A stretch of 64,000 nucleotides of DNA from Salvia splendens (GCF_004379255.2 NC_056035.1:21452502-21516501); one strand, 5' to 3'; positions 33,609-46,607 are shown, numbered from the stretch's first letter. The notes: generated by a model not told the origin, from the letters alone. Translations and numbers: made by a program.

Positions 33609-36600
33609 GTGTATAGTATTGGATTTTAGTTGATAAATTTTGATGAAGATGGCTCAATGTTGTTTTCTCCTTATATTTAAGATGAGAAATTTGTGGCAGA
33701 TCTGGTGTAATTAGTTTTGCTCATTTTATTTGCATAAACCAATGTGCTTCAGTACTGTTCTGGGATACCTCATCGCATTCCTTTTACGTAATTGATTTCC
33801 TAGTATCTCATCATGAAAAAATAAGTACTTTTCCCTCAAATACTACTAACCTTTTCTTGTTCTTCTCTGCTTCTTTTCTATGACAGTGTTTTAGTTCACA
33901 GCGGTGGGGTGCAAGGTGGACACTATTATGCTTTTATCAGACCAAAATTTTCTGACCTGTGGTATGTTTTTTATTTCTGCAGAATCCCAACCCCTGATGA
34001 TCCTGCATATCAACTAACGCATATTTTACTTTTTTTCAGTGAGGAGACACACATATTTCGAAGTTCCATAGTTTTAGTTTTTATAATGATTCGAATATTT
34101 TACCACGCATGGGCAGATGTAGTTAATAATGGTTGCTTAATCAATTTGATTTCATCTGAAAAGCACCTGAAACTTCATCTTTCCTGAGTTAGGACTCACT
34201 TCTCAGGTATAAGTTTGATGATGAGAGGGTCACGAAAGAAGACATGGAGAGGGCACTAGAGGAGCAGTATGGCGGCGAGGAAGAGGTGATTTTTCCTCAT
34301 GGTTCTGTGCCTTTACGACCTTTTAAATGTGTGCTTATGTTCCCTATATTGACAGTTCCCACAGACAAATCCTGGCTACAACAATACTCCATTCAAATTT
34401 ACAAAATGCTCAAATGCATACATGCTTGTGTATATACGAGTGAGCGACAAGGATAAGATTATGTGTGATGTGGATGAGAAGGATATTGCAGAACATCTCC
34501 GGGTGATAAAGCAATGCTTTAGTGTTTTGGTATTACTGTTATCAACAGAGTGTTTTCATGAACCATCACTTGCTTACTCATTCCAGATAAGACTGAAAAA
34601 AGAAGAAGAAGAAGAAGAAAAGGAAGACAAGAGAAGATACAAAGCACAAGCCCAACTTTACACCATTATTAAGGTTTTCATGGCGTTCTGCATTCTCAAT
34701 TAAATGGGCTGCTGAAGCCATTTATTAATATTTTCAGGTTGCTCGAGATGAGGATTTAAAAGAAGAGATAGGAAAGCATGCATATTTTGATCTTGTAGAT
34801 CATGATAAAGTCCGTAACTTCCGTATCCAGAAGCAGATGCGTTTTAATATCTTCAAGGTATCTTATTTCCTCATCCTTAATGTGGAAAAAAGCACAAAAC
34901 TAGCCTAGCCCTCTATGTTACTATTAAAAGTTCGTTATTAGACTCTATTTTTTCAATAAGATGCCTTTTGAGTGAAAATTGTTGCAATGCATGTTTCCGG
35001 AAACAAAGTATATGTCTGAATAAAATACAGGAAACAGTACTATTCTAGTATTCTTGAGACTTGTATCATGTAATGGTCTTTTTTGGTTATTGCCATCGGT
35101 TAAGTGGATTTTGTGGTTTCTTATGAAGGATGAAGTTGCGAAAGAGTTTGGTATTCCAGTTCAATTTCAGCGCTTCTGGATGTGGGCGAAAAGGCAGAAC
35201 CACACTTACCGCCCAAACCGACCATTGACACCCCAGGAGGAGGCTCAAACTGTAAGCATTTCGTTCTGACAAAGCAAAACTAAAATTTGAGCCTTTCTCT
35301 TGGCTGGTTTCTGTCCACATCCATAAATGATGGTACCGAATTTGCGTAACCAGGACCACCCAATGTCTCATTTGGTTTCTAACTCGGTTGATTTTGGCTT
35401 TGACTTGCTGAATCTTAATCTAAGCTTACGTTCACAATGTCTACAAGATGTTTATGGCCCTTTCATTTTGCCTATTACGTATCTAGTTTGCTTTATCTAG
35501 TAAAGCGCACGGTGCAGAGTTGAAATTATTTCTGGAAGTAGAGTTTGGACTGGTATTTCTGTGATATTTTTGTTAGATCTTTTATAGAAGTGGCTATTGC
35601 AGGATTTTTGTTATTTTTGTCTCAACTCTCTTTGTGCTTAATGTATAGGATTTACAATCAATTCCTCTACCAGAAATAACTAAGGATGACATTCTCCTCT
35701 TCTTTAAGCTTTATGATCCCGAAAAAGAAGTATCATCTTTGTCCTTTCTTTTATTTCAATCAGCTGCCATTATATAAATCAAAATTTTACAGCTACGCTG
35801 GGAGGCTTATTGTCAAGGGCACAGCAAAGCCCATTGAAATCCTATCAAAGTTAAATGAAATGGCTGGATTTGCCCCTGATGAAGAAATTGAACTTTTTGA
35901 GGTTTCTCTGCCATAAAATTACAGAACACTTAGAACTTCTTTTGACAATTTGACATTACATTGTCATGTTTCTGCTAAATCTACAGGAAATAAAATTTGA
36001 GCCATGTGTAATGTGCGAATGCCTTCATAAAAGAGCTTCATTTTTGTCCAGTCAGGTTTACTATTTAATTTTAATTTATTACTATATGTTTATATTAATC
36101 ATTTTCATGCTCTGTTTTGTACTTATTCACCGCTCCCCCTATTGGCTCCTAAGATCGAAAATGGGGATATTATTTGCTTCCAGAAACGACCTTCGGATAA
36201 ACTGTATAACAAAATGCGTTTCCCCGATGTTCCTACGTACTTGGAGTATGTGAAAAATCGCCAGGTGAGCTCCTACTTCAGGTTGCTTAATACGCCTTCT
36301 TGGCACTGGCAGTGAATTAGCAAATTGTAAGTTATTCTATTGCCTGGCTTGTGGTTATCTTTCTGAACACTTATGGTGAACATTGTTTATATTAGAGTTA
36401 TTATTTGTTTCTTTTAGTAATAGTTGGCTGTATGCTACTTTATGAAGTTTATTCTTTCTGTTTGGATGTGGAGAGCAACTTTCCTTCAACCATTATTTGT
36501 TCCTCTGCAGGTTGTGCATGTTCGAGCCTTGGAGAGGCCCAGGGAAGATGCATTTTGCCTAGAATTGTGAGTAAGGTTATATGGGCATCACATTGACCAT

Positions 36601-38604
36601 TGAGGACTCTGATTTTCAAGTACCATTATTTTGTATTCTCTATATTCTGGAGGATTTGTTTGTGAGCATCTGGCTTGAACCTACAGAGCGAAGAATCACA
36701 CATATGATGATGTCGTGGAAAAAATTGCCCAGCAACTTGGCTTGGAGGATCCATCCAAAATTAGGCTTACTCCTCACAATTGCTATTCTCAGCAACCAAA
36801 GCCAAATCCGATCAAATATAGATCAGTTGATCATCTGCAAGACATGCTTATGCACCACAACCAGGTAGTGCTGTGAAGTATCTGTCCCTATTTTTAATTT
36901 AGTTTCTTTGGGTTTGTTTCCTTTTTTCATTATAAGGAATAAAGAAGGAAGCATGAATGTAAGTAGTTGATTAATGATTTATGTGGACCTCTTGAAATAG
37001 ATCTCCGATATATTGTATTATGAAGTGCTGGATATTCCGCTTCCAGAGTTGCAGTGTATAAAGAATTTGAATGTCGCCTTCCATCATGTTACAAAAGATG
37101 AGGTGATGATATTTCTGGGCATTACGTTTTATTGAAATTTTTAGCTTAAGACGGATGACATCATCATAGTATGCGTGCATTTCCTTTCTCAGGCTGCTGT
37201 TGTCAATATTAGGTTGCCAAAGCAAAGCACTGTTGGGGATGTTCTCGATGAGATCAAGAAAAAGGTTCTTCCTATGTTCTGCTCTTGGCCATAGTCTTTA
37301 TGTTTAACTCATTGCATCTTCAAATGATTTATTTGTCGAACTTCTCTTTATTTTTATTATGTCCTTTATAATTCTTTTGCATCTTATCGTAGGTAGAATT
37401 GTCTCAACCAAATGCTGAGCTTAGGTTACTTGAAGTTTTCTATCATAAAATTTACAAGGTAATGATCTTGGCTCAAACATGTCTTTTGTTCCTGATATGT
37501 TTGCTGAAGCCTTGGTCATTTATTGTATGTTGGGTCATTTCTGGCTGTACTTGGATGCTATATAATCTCAGTAACCGTTATGATCTGGCATATTGTTGCT
37601 TGACTAGATGGCATGAAGTGGATGCCACAAATAATTTCAAACAAATTCTGATCCCATGTTCATCTAAATATGTACCACACAGGATAATCCTAACCTCCCT
37701 TGATTTTGCAGATTTTCCCCATCCTTGAAAAAATTGAGAACATAAATGACCAGTATTGGACGATGCGCGCTGAGGAGGTGAATTCTATTTCCTAAGCCTT
37801 ATCTCGCTCTCATCATTGTGGACAAATCATATTGACAGTTCAGCTATATTACCTGATCCCTCTTCACCCTTAGAACTAATGTGTGATACATCTAATGAAC
37901 AACATTTTGGGCCCTATATTTATACTGTCCTGTTTTATCTTAGATTCCGGAAGAAGAAAAGAATCTTGGGCGCAACGATCACTTGATTCATGTTCACCAT
38001 TTTACAAAGGAGGTTTCCCAGAATCAAATGGTATTTCAGCCTTTTCTGAACTTTAGATTTGCAAGTAGATATGAGATAAGTTATAGCTACTTATGCAATG
38101 CTTGCATTTTTCCCTGAACAGCAAGTACAGAATTTCGGGGACCCATTCTTATTGGTTATTCATAAAGATGAAACATTAGCAGATGTTAAACTCCGCATTC
38201 AAAAGAAATTGCAGGTCCCAGATGAAGAGTTTTCTAAGGCATGTAAATTGAATGCCATTACCTTGATACATTCTGTTTAACTCTTGTGGATAATCTTCCC
38301 TTCTGATCATTAATTTTCATTATTTGGAAAAATGTACAGTGGAAGTTCGCATTGGGATGTCCAGAGTATCTTGAGGACTCTAACGTTGTCTCCAGTCGTT
38401 TCCTGGTCCAGGTAAAACTATGCCCCCCCCCCCCTGGCATTGTGATAATTTAGTAAATAAGCTTTTGATGGAATTCCAGTTGAAACTGGTGAGGTTCTTT
38501 TGTCTTTTTCGCAGAGAAGAGAAGTGTACGGTGTTTGGAAGCAGTACCTTGGGCTAGAGCACTCTGTTACTACACCTAAAAGGGCATATACTATTGTGAA
38601 CCAG

Positions 38605-39682
38605 GTGAGTCAGCAGTTTTCCATCTTTTAATCTTGTGTTATTCTACTTCTACTGACCGCTTGTCTTTTTCGAAGAGAAGAGAAGTTTACGGTGTTTGGT
38701 AGGCTCAGGGTAATTTTCTGGATAGAGGCAGTAGATATTGCGTTTTGTGTTCCGGTCACCAGATTCCCCTGCAGTAGGCGAGAATTATAACATTGCCTGA
38801 GCCTCCGATACCCGTGAAAGATCGTTCATAACAGGATTTTGGCTGAATAGGGTCGGGTCGGGTCGGGTCGGGTCGGTAAAGTGAGTATAGATAGTAGTAC
38901 TCTGTGTTTCTTAATCTTATGTCATTTTTTCTGTTCATCCCAAATTTTATATCCAGGGAATGTGGTGGTAAATAATCATTTCTCTTATTTTTGAAATAGA
39001 TATTTCTAGCCATTACTTTTCGAATAGATATTTATATGTTGCCATGCGATTTTCAATATCTCATGTGTGTGTGTATGTATGTATATATATGTTGATGGAT
39101 TGCCTCGCACTAGTCAATAGTGTGCTAGCAAAGCTCAATGAACCTTGTGACTTTGCCGTGATTCTCAAAATTACGAAGATCAAATTTTCCCAACATCGTG
39201 AGATTTCACTTTTTAGCTTATCAAATTCTAACATTATTATTTTTATTTACTCTAGTCTAACTTCACATATTATGTGTACACATAAGTTAATAGTTTAGTC
39301 ATTCTATATTAGTCAGTTGGTAAGTCATTAGTTTATTTTAAATGAAGTGATTCATACATAATTCTCTTTATTGCGATAGTTGAGGAAAAAATTGAGCCAT
39401 TTTCAATTCAAATTTCATGTCTTATAATCATATTGTTTCCTCTATGGATTTCATTCCCAAAAACTAACTAAACATATATATACTCTTAAATATAAGTTGT
39501 GTAGCATAAATGTACGTTAAATATATGGTTGCATTCAAAATATGACCATATCTTAATATGCTCACTGATAACTACTTTGGACTGAACGAATGTGACTGCA
39601 AATATTTTAGTCTGTAGATTTAGTTTGTACGATATAATAATTACAATATGCAATATATAGTGACTGAGTTGTAATATACCAT
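38605..39682. other. Non-coding region after the last recognisable UBP exon
   Basis: 38663-38698 repeats, with a few changes, the acceptor and start of the last UBP exon (TTTTTCGAAGAGAAGAGAAG, compare 38504-38523), a partial exon duplication. 38850-38874 is a (GGGTC)5 microsatellite. 39063-39090 is a TG/TATG/TA simple repeat. The expected short terminal UBP exon was not found. Confidence 0.6.
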
Positions 39683-41115
39683 TGAAACGGCCGCTTGTTG
39701 TGTGAGTGTATGTGTAATAAACTTCTAGGTCGAGCTACCAAGTCTAATGAATCCACTAAACACTAGGTCTAGGAACTCAAGGTGACACGGAAGACTCTCT
39801 GTCTATGAACACACAAACTCTTGCGTTTCAAATATCCCTCAACCCCGTTATATTATAGATTAGTACAGAGAAGCAGGGGTCGATCCCACGAAGATGGACG
39901 TGAAAGAAAGCATCTAGAGACTTTGGTTTAGAAAGCGGTTGCTGCCACACAAATTTGGGTTGAGGTATAACTACGGCTAGACCTAGGCACAAAATCAAAC
40001 ACTAGACCTAGGAAACTGTAAATGTCATGCTGAGATCGAACATCCTTAGGGCTACGTAATTTTAAACTAACTTCCTAGACCGAGCAACAATTACCAACTA
40101 TAGCTAAACAGAACGCAAATAAAAGTGGGGACCAACTCCCAGAAATATCAAGTACGGAATAAAAGCTGCAACTAACTAACTAAGGATTTAACTAACAGCA
40201 ACATGCATCTCATCGGCTAAATCAAATACGAATATGATGAAAACAGAGCACATACCTAGATTCGAACAGAATATAGAAGTTCGGACGTCGGAAATGAACA
40301 CACGAAATGAAATGAACACACGAAATCACTCTGTTTCAGCTTCAACGCCGGATGCTTAATCCACTCTGGATCCAAACAATCCGGTCCCAACAACAACCAG
40401 AATCAACTCCATGATTCTCGATTCAACAGATCTGCTCCGATCAACACTAAATTCCAGCGAGTCTACTCAAACTCAGCAACTAACACGAAAATCAAACATC
40501 CAATTCAACATTCACAACTAGCTCAAGATAAATGACATCCATAATCGAAATCAACAGCAACTCAAATATGGAAAACAGAAATTTCATAAACAACGGAAAT
40601 TCAACAGCAAATAGGGCCGAGCTTCGAACGGCGAAGCTCGGTGAAATTCACGACAGTAAAGTAAAATGAAAAGGATTAAATTGTTTCTTCGCCCTCTGTA
40701 AGGACGGTGTTACCCACTACTGACTAGCAAAATAAACCCGAGAACACCCCACGATTTCCCGATTAAACCCAAAGTATGTAGAAGTGAGTGAGCTAGAGCT
40801 GCAATCTGGTCATAAGGCCTCCACCGAGAAGGTCCCCTCTGATTGCATGCTTTCTTCTTTATATAGGTGTGGACATAATCTTCTAGAAGCCTTCGTAGAG
40901 ATCTCCATTCTACCCTTCAGCCCCTTGATTTCCTCCGCCTTGTAATTTTTCTTCAAATTGCTCACTTATTCGCCAGTTTCCTTGGACCATGCAATTGTCC
41001 TTCTATATTCCTGGATCTGGCGAAAACCTTCTACATACCTGACTTAAAACATGTGTTAGACCCCGCAAATGAATGAGTTTCACCCCTATATCTATGCATG
41101 AAATTAGCCTTATCA
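39683..41115 (-). mobile_element. Solo LTR (1433 bp), inverted relative to the one at 13873-15296
   Basis: Read on the minus strand it starts TGATAAGGCTAATTTCATGC (41115) and ends GGCCGTTTCA (39683). The flanks are ACCAT (39678-39682) and ATCAT (41116-41120), a target duplication with one mismatch. It shares a TATA region, a GCGAAGAAACAATTTAATCC block and a GGGATCGACCCC block, in the same order, with the 13873-15296 LTR. No internal element sequence is attached. Confidence 0.82.
40857..40867 (-). promoter_or_regulatory. Putative TATA box of the solo LTR
   Basis: On the minus strand CCTATATAAAG lies about 250 bp into the LTR, matching the position of the TATA box in the sister LTR near 14.1 kb. 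LTR promoter only; no gene is attached. Confidence 0.45.
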
Positions 41116-41159
41116 ATCATATTCATTGTATTTTGTAGTTATTTTTAATGTGTTTATAA

Positions 41160-41335
41160 ATATTTTGATTGATTTTTTTAGCATATGCTGATTGGGTTTT
41201 TAACCTATGCTGATTGAGTTTGTAATATATGCTGATTGAGTTTTTAATTTGTGTTAATTGAATTTCTATAGGTTGTTGTATGACTATGTTCATTGTAATA
41301 TATGACTCTGCTAATTGAATTTCTATAGGTTGTCG
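41160..41335. repeat. Degenerate tandem repeat with TATGCTGATTGAGTTTTTAA-like unit
   Basis: The words ATGCTGATTGGGTTTTTAA, ATGCTGATTGAGTTTGTAA, ATGCTGATTGAGTTTTTAA and TGTTAATTGAATTTCTATAG follow each other every 25-30 bp. It directly adjoins the solo LTR. Function unknown. Confidence 0.65.
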
Positions 41336-42085
41336 TATGCGAATATATTGATTCCGTTGTATGGATGTGCTGACTCATTCATGCTGATTTTATGTAATTT
41401 AGTATGGATCAGTATACAAATCCATGTATTTTTATTATACCAAACAACAGAATTGGAATGGAAGGCTTCAATTACAATTCCAAAGCTTGAATTCCATGGT
41501 ACAGAACGCAGAAGGCTTTGATATTATGGAATTCAAATTTAAGCCATAAATTTCAAATTTAATATTGGAACATATTTTGTGTGTTGTATCACAAGCAATG
41601 GTAAGATAAAAATATAAACAAAACACTAGGGAATTGCATAAGATAAAGGGTTTCAATCGGCTCTAACCGGACCTGATCCTCAAAATTATAAACTTCAAAT
41701 TACACCAAACCTTCTATCTCAACAAAATCAAAATAATGACTACAAAATATTTTGTGCGCAGCATAAACAGAGTTCCAAACAAAATTAACAGAATGTACTA
41801 AACTGTAATATGAATAAAACTTTTGTACTATGATATAGGTAAACTTCAAACTTTTTGTACCAATTCGAAACAAATGTGAAACATTCTATATGAGTTTTGT
41901 ATTACCCATTCATATGGCGGATGCAGGTTTACTAGATTCAGAAGGGAAATTTACTGAAACGACCTTGGGTCCGTGCTACAAGTTTGGAATGACAAAATGC
42001 CCTTGGGTTTGCAACTATTTCTCCTTTAAAAAATGAAATGAAACAGCATTCCCGAGCTAGGAAAGAGCAATTGCAAACGGCTTAG
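41336..42085. other. Non-coding DNA downstream of the kinetochore-like gene
   Basis: AT-rich, no gene seen. The part nearest 42085 would be the 3' UTR of the minus-strand gene ending there. Confidence 0.5.
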
Positions 42086-43878
42086 TTACAAGATCCTGTA
42101 TGAGATTACACCTTCATTGGTCTCAATGCGCACCCTATTCATTTTTAAGAGCAGCAGTACATAAGATCTTGCTTTGTAGCCTGCCCATAAATATACTGTA
42201 TAATATAAGAGCCGCACATAGTTTTTGGTGCGAGGAGAAGCAAATGTTAAAACTAGAAGATAGTATCGAACCACATACCTAGTCCCATCAACTCAATTTC
42301 ATCTTGCTGAAAACTTTCTCCCTTTGAACCCAACCATGATTTCATTTTTTCAACCGCAATTTGGAGATCCTGTATAACTCACACTTCAGTCTCTGTTTTA
42401 TGGAATGAAGGGGAAAGACAAGTAACAGGTGGCAACTACAAAGTCAAGTCCAAGGACTTATGCATCTGATTCTAGTATTCCTTAAAATGATGAATGGAAT
42501 TTCACAGAGAGATCGAATGCAGTCTCACCAACCAATACTATTCACGTTACAATCATAGTATGCATGACTACTAGATCTTCTTCTTGTAAGAGAATGCTCT
42601 ATATATAGCTTTAGTCAAAGTGAAGATGTGAATAGTGAAGTGGAAAGATATGTTAAACAATGTCTATAAACCATTCGCTCATGCTCAATGCTCACTGTCT
42701 AAGCATGACTACAAGATTCTTGTAAGTAATGAATGTTAAAGAACGAACTTTATAATGTTTATCAACTTTATAATGCTGACAAAAGACGAAGGTTGTACCT
42801 CCCATGATGCCAAGCCTTTCATGATTTTGGGAAGGCTTTCATAATCATCTCTAGACACATTCAGGGAAAGCTTAGAATCTTCACATTGCTTCATCTCATC
42901 CGTCCTTTCTTCTAAACTCATTATAAACAAGTATATCATTTGTATCAAAGCTTCAACTAGATGTACTACATGGAAAGAAAGAAAGGAATAAAATTGGAAG
43001 ACAGTGACTTGCTAACCTTCTATCTCAAATTCAGATTCATACATCTCAACTTTAGTTTGAGCTTCACCACATACACAAAACAAAAATTAGTGCTTTTAGA
43101 AAGTGTGATAGTGGCCATGATATTTCTCAAGCACAATCAACTCACCTTGAGATGCTATGGCTGCAAGACTACTATCTGAGATCCCAAATTTCTTCAAACT
43201 CAATGAATCATCAAGCCTACATTATATGTTAAGGAAGAAAAAGGCAAAACAAGAATGCTAGTGAAATTGTAGAATCAAATCCAGAGGATACAAGGGGTCG
43301 TCTTCCACATCATCGCTCCTCTTCAATTCATCACCGATTCCAGGGGAAAAGGTGTCATCCACCACAGCTTCTTCATCAAAATCAACTAATACACCAATTG
43401 AAATATAAATTAATTCAGAAAAAAAGAGGAAAAAAAAAACACGAGAAGAATGCGAAAAGTGATGATGGAGACGAACGTGGGGCAATGTAGTTAGAGGAGG
43501 AATAGAGGTGATCCTGGAGGTCAGAAATGCCATTTCGATTCTTCTTCAAGACCTCATTGCAGTGCCCTAAGAGCTCCTCAAACGACACCGTTGCGAATGA
43601 CATGGATTCGAGAATGTTGAGGTCATCTCCGGCGGCGGAAACTCTCCGATTAACGCTTTGAATGAAGGTTGTTGAAGCGGAATCTAAGAATTGAAGGATG
43701 AATTAGTGTTAAATTGGATCGGAGCAGATAGTGCAGTGAGTGGTTAGTTAGTTAGTTAGGGAGTACTGAGGGGGATCGGGCGGCGGTGGACGGACTCTTT
43801 GAGGGCGGCGCAGCTAGTTTGGAGATGGTTGCAGAATTTCGCCAGCGTTGTGCACAATTTTCCGACTGATTCTTCCAT
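42086..43878 (-). CDS. SKA3-like kinetochore protein, eight-exon intact gene (275 aa)
   Basis: Eight minus-strand exons with GT-AG borders: 43878-43767, 43683-43477, 43385-43292, 43216-43146, 43061-43017, 42911-42799, 42369-42279 and 42180-42086. They total 828 bases and all join in phase without a stop. The protein starts MEESVGKLCTTLAKFCNHLQ, followed by STTFIQSVNRRVSAAGDDLN and MSFATVSFEELLGHCNEV (helical, coiled-coil-like), an acidic middle, DDYESLPKIMKGLASWE, and a C-terminus ending MNRVRIETNEGVISYRIL. From memory this matches the plant family assigned to SKA3 (Arabidopsis At5g06590), part of the SKA complex at kinetochore-microtubule contacts. The gene model is strong, the name less so. 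A TATA-like GTATATAAG lies about 40 bp upstream of the ATG. Confidence 0.8.
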
Positions 43879-43914
43879 CTTCTTCCTTTCAAAATTTTCC
43901 CCCTCTCTCACTAT

Positions 43915-43923
43915 CTTATATAC
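43915..43923 (-). promoter_or_regulatory. Putative TATA box upstream of SKA3-like gene
   Basis: GTATATAAG on the minus strand, about 40 bp 5' of the start codon at 43878. The short distance implies a very short 5' UTR if it is used. Confidence 0.4.
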
Positions 43924-44507
43924 TCACGTATTTGAATTTACCAATATATTTCATAAATTATTAATGTATAATGTTAAATATTATAAATATTTATTTTTAT
44001 TTACATTTACCTGTTTTGCTCATTTTATTTCAGTTTTTTCAATTTATACTTCGATTTGTTGTATTTTCTAATCTCTATTTACATTTTGTTTTACCTTTTA
44101 TGTTCTATTTGCATTTTATCATTTTCAATTTATACTTCAATTTGCTGTATTTTCTATTTTTATCATACGATAGACTTGGATTTGGATAGACGAAAGATCA
44201 ACTTAATTGAGATAAGGGATTCGAGGTATCATATACATGAAACCAACGGTGATCTTCTTTACCAAAAACAAAAAAACACAAACAAATAACAACTTGGATT
44301 TGGAAAAAATAGGAGAATCATAAAATTTATAGGATGACAGTAATTAGAAGACTTTTACATAGTATCTACTGGTAAATGGGGCGCCGTGTAAAGTTGAACT
44401 AAGCGACGCCAATCTACAGACGGATGTAAAGCTAACCAATGGGTCAAGTTTTTACAAAATTCCCCCAACATTTAAACCGGTAAAATTCAAAGAAGAAGAT
44501 ACAACAT
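43924..44507. other. AT-rich spacer between the SKA3-like and SAM-domain genes
   Basis: T-rich on the plus strand. A direct repeat TTTTCAATTTATACTTC followed by ATTTG and TGTATTTTCT occurs near 44035 and 44123. The right part is probably the 3' UTR of the SAM-domain gene. No coding region was found. Confidence 0.5.
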
Positions 44508-46607
44508 TCAGATGTGCTGGAAACAATGGGGTTCACAGAGGCAATCAATGGCATGCATCAGCTTTCTCCTCGGGCCAACGGCATCCGTGCCCATGTCTTT
44601 GAGCTTCTGCATAGTAAGATTTGCCAGCTGAAATTTGCCGACCCTTCTCATCTGGAAAACCTTGATGAATCGTGCAAGGCCAAGAGAATCGAGCCAATTC
44701 TCCAATCCTCCTGCCTTCCTGAGCTTCTTCTCTAGATACGACGCTCTCATCCTTTGATTTAGAAATGAGGTGCTATCAGCAAATATCTTCATTCCCTGCC
44801 TAGATCTCGGGATGCTCCACAGACTAATGTCATTCCCCTCTCTATGACCACGAAGTGGAGAATTGTCTAAGGTGGTCCTCTGATGGGATGAACTTGGTGG
44901 CTTTTCGAAATTTACATTGGGCACTTCTAGAGGAGGTTGAGGTTGAGGTTGAACAGCCTGTTCTTCAGATGACCTGGATTTATCCAGTTCATGGACTGAT
45001 AGCTTCGCAGTGTTTGCTGACGAGCAGTGCACCTGGGAGTTGGTTTTTCTATTAGGTGACTGGGAGTTGGTGGTGTTTCTCGGTGACTTGGAGTTAGTGA
45101 TGCTTCTTGGCTTTTCTTGTAGCTGCCCATCTTCTACAGTGGGCATTTCCGAGTGCTTCTTATTAGGCATAGGAGGGATTATAATTGTTATTTTCTGCTT
45201 CTTGACCACCATCCAGTCTCCGTCATCAGGTGGATCAGCATGGGGGAAACGTTGATTTTGATGCTTCTTTCCACAGGAACGATGGATCTGTCTTTGTTTT
45301 GGCTTTACCATTAGTTGTGTATCTGCATAAATCAACGTCAGAAAACAAAATACAACTTTTAAGAAAGAGGACTTAGCAATTTGCAACATCAACACAATCA
45401 GAATATCTGAATATACATGGTATTCGATATAAGAGGAATACAAGATACCATAAAGTAAATAACTTAAACCAGCAGTGGACTAAATAGAAAGGAGACAAGT
45501 AAGCAATCTCTATTTTGTCATCTGAATTAAAGAAGAGTGAAATCAATTCATCCAAGAGATGAGAAGGGAAGAAAAGGGAGAGCAGAAAGCACACTGGTGA
45601 GGGAAAACATTTGGACCATTACAATCTGCACATACAAGATTCATGTTCCCGTCATAGAATTGCATAGCTTATACTGTCGGACCCTCAGAGGAATCCATAA
45701 GCAAGCAGACATACACCACTATAAAGGAAAAAAAGGAGAATCGTATCAGCATTTTCCATTTTACTCTATAAAAAAAGACATCAAAACAGAGACTGTTCCA
45801 ATTTTCTTTTTGGTGGCCGCTTTTGCTACAAATGAAGATTATAACAACAGAAAGACACGCTTAAATTTTTTCTCAAATTTTGGTGAAAAGTTGACAAATA
45901 TAGCACTCTAACAGCCAGTCTACACAATCATAATTGAGATTTTCACATCCTTGAATCCTTCATAGATTCAGGCCATCACTAACCATTCGACACTGTTAAA
46001 TGATATGCTCATTCCTTCTATCACATTTGGAGAATTAAGTGTACCTGATATCTAACATACTCATTTAACATTTTCAAAAAGCCAATCCAATATCAGAAAC
46101 TTGAATCAACTTTCTTTTCATCTCGAAATCACTTGAACAAATTTAAATATCACCAGAAACTAGAATCATTTGAAGCACGAGATTTACTTAATTGTCTTTA
46201 AGTTCAAAATAGTTATCTAAATCAAATGAAAACAGCCAACTATCTACATATCGACTTTCAAAACCTTCTGTAATGACATGAATCATGAAAAGGAGTTTTT
46301 GAATGACGTGATCAATTCATCAACCACTAATAACTAAGAGATTTTCTCGCAAAGACTTTTGGAACATAGCCACCACAATTCATCACCATAGTTCTCAGAG
46401 ATATATAAACAGAAATTGGGGAAAATAACTTGGAGGTTTAAAATTTGTAATCCGTCACCAGTTCTCTGCTAGTTGAAGCCCACTCAACGATGAACAAAAT
46501 CCTAAATCAATCTAAACTCAAGGATTACAAAGTTTCCGATAAAAATGAAAAAAGAGAAACAAGCAAGAAATTGAAGACGTTGTGATCGAAGGAGGAAACT
46601 GAAAACC
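44508..46607 (-). CDS. SAM-domain protein (plant At3g07760-like), 267 aa
   Basis: The coding exon runs from an ATG at 45311 to the stop at 44508 (MVKPKQRQIHRSCGKKHQNQ). After a basic N-terminus come DDGDWMVVKKQKITIIIPP, a Ser/Asn/Lys-rich disordered middle, and a C-terminal SAM domain at about residues 190-262 (LENWLDSLGLARFIKVFQM; LKDMGTDAVGPRRKLMHAID). The acceptor is at 45323-45324 (TTTATGCAG). A probable first exon, mostly 5' UTR, ends at 46607 with donor GTTTTC, leaving an intron of about 1.3 kb. SAM domains mediate protein-protein or RNA contacts; the plant family's role is not settled. An ATG at 46763 in the first exon is in frame with exon 2 and could add about 57 residues, but the start at 45311 fits the family better. 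Confidence 0.8.
45323..46606 (-). other. Intron 1 of the SAM-domain gene
   Basis: About 1.28 kb, AT-rich, with no nested gene or clear transposon. Bounded by donor ACAG|GTTTTC and acceptor ATGCAG. Confidence 0.6.

Noticed and set aside
38850..38874. (GGGTC)5 as a telomere-like or regulatory repeat
   Set aside because: Five units of a pentamer unlike the plant telomere unit, isolated in non-coding DNA. Simple microsatellite.
43799..44289. Plus-strand Phe/Tyr-rich open frames near 43.8-44.3 kb
   Set aside because: They arise from T-rich spacer sequence and from the antisense of SKA3-like exon 1. Composition and lack of motifs argue against genes.
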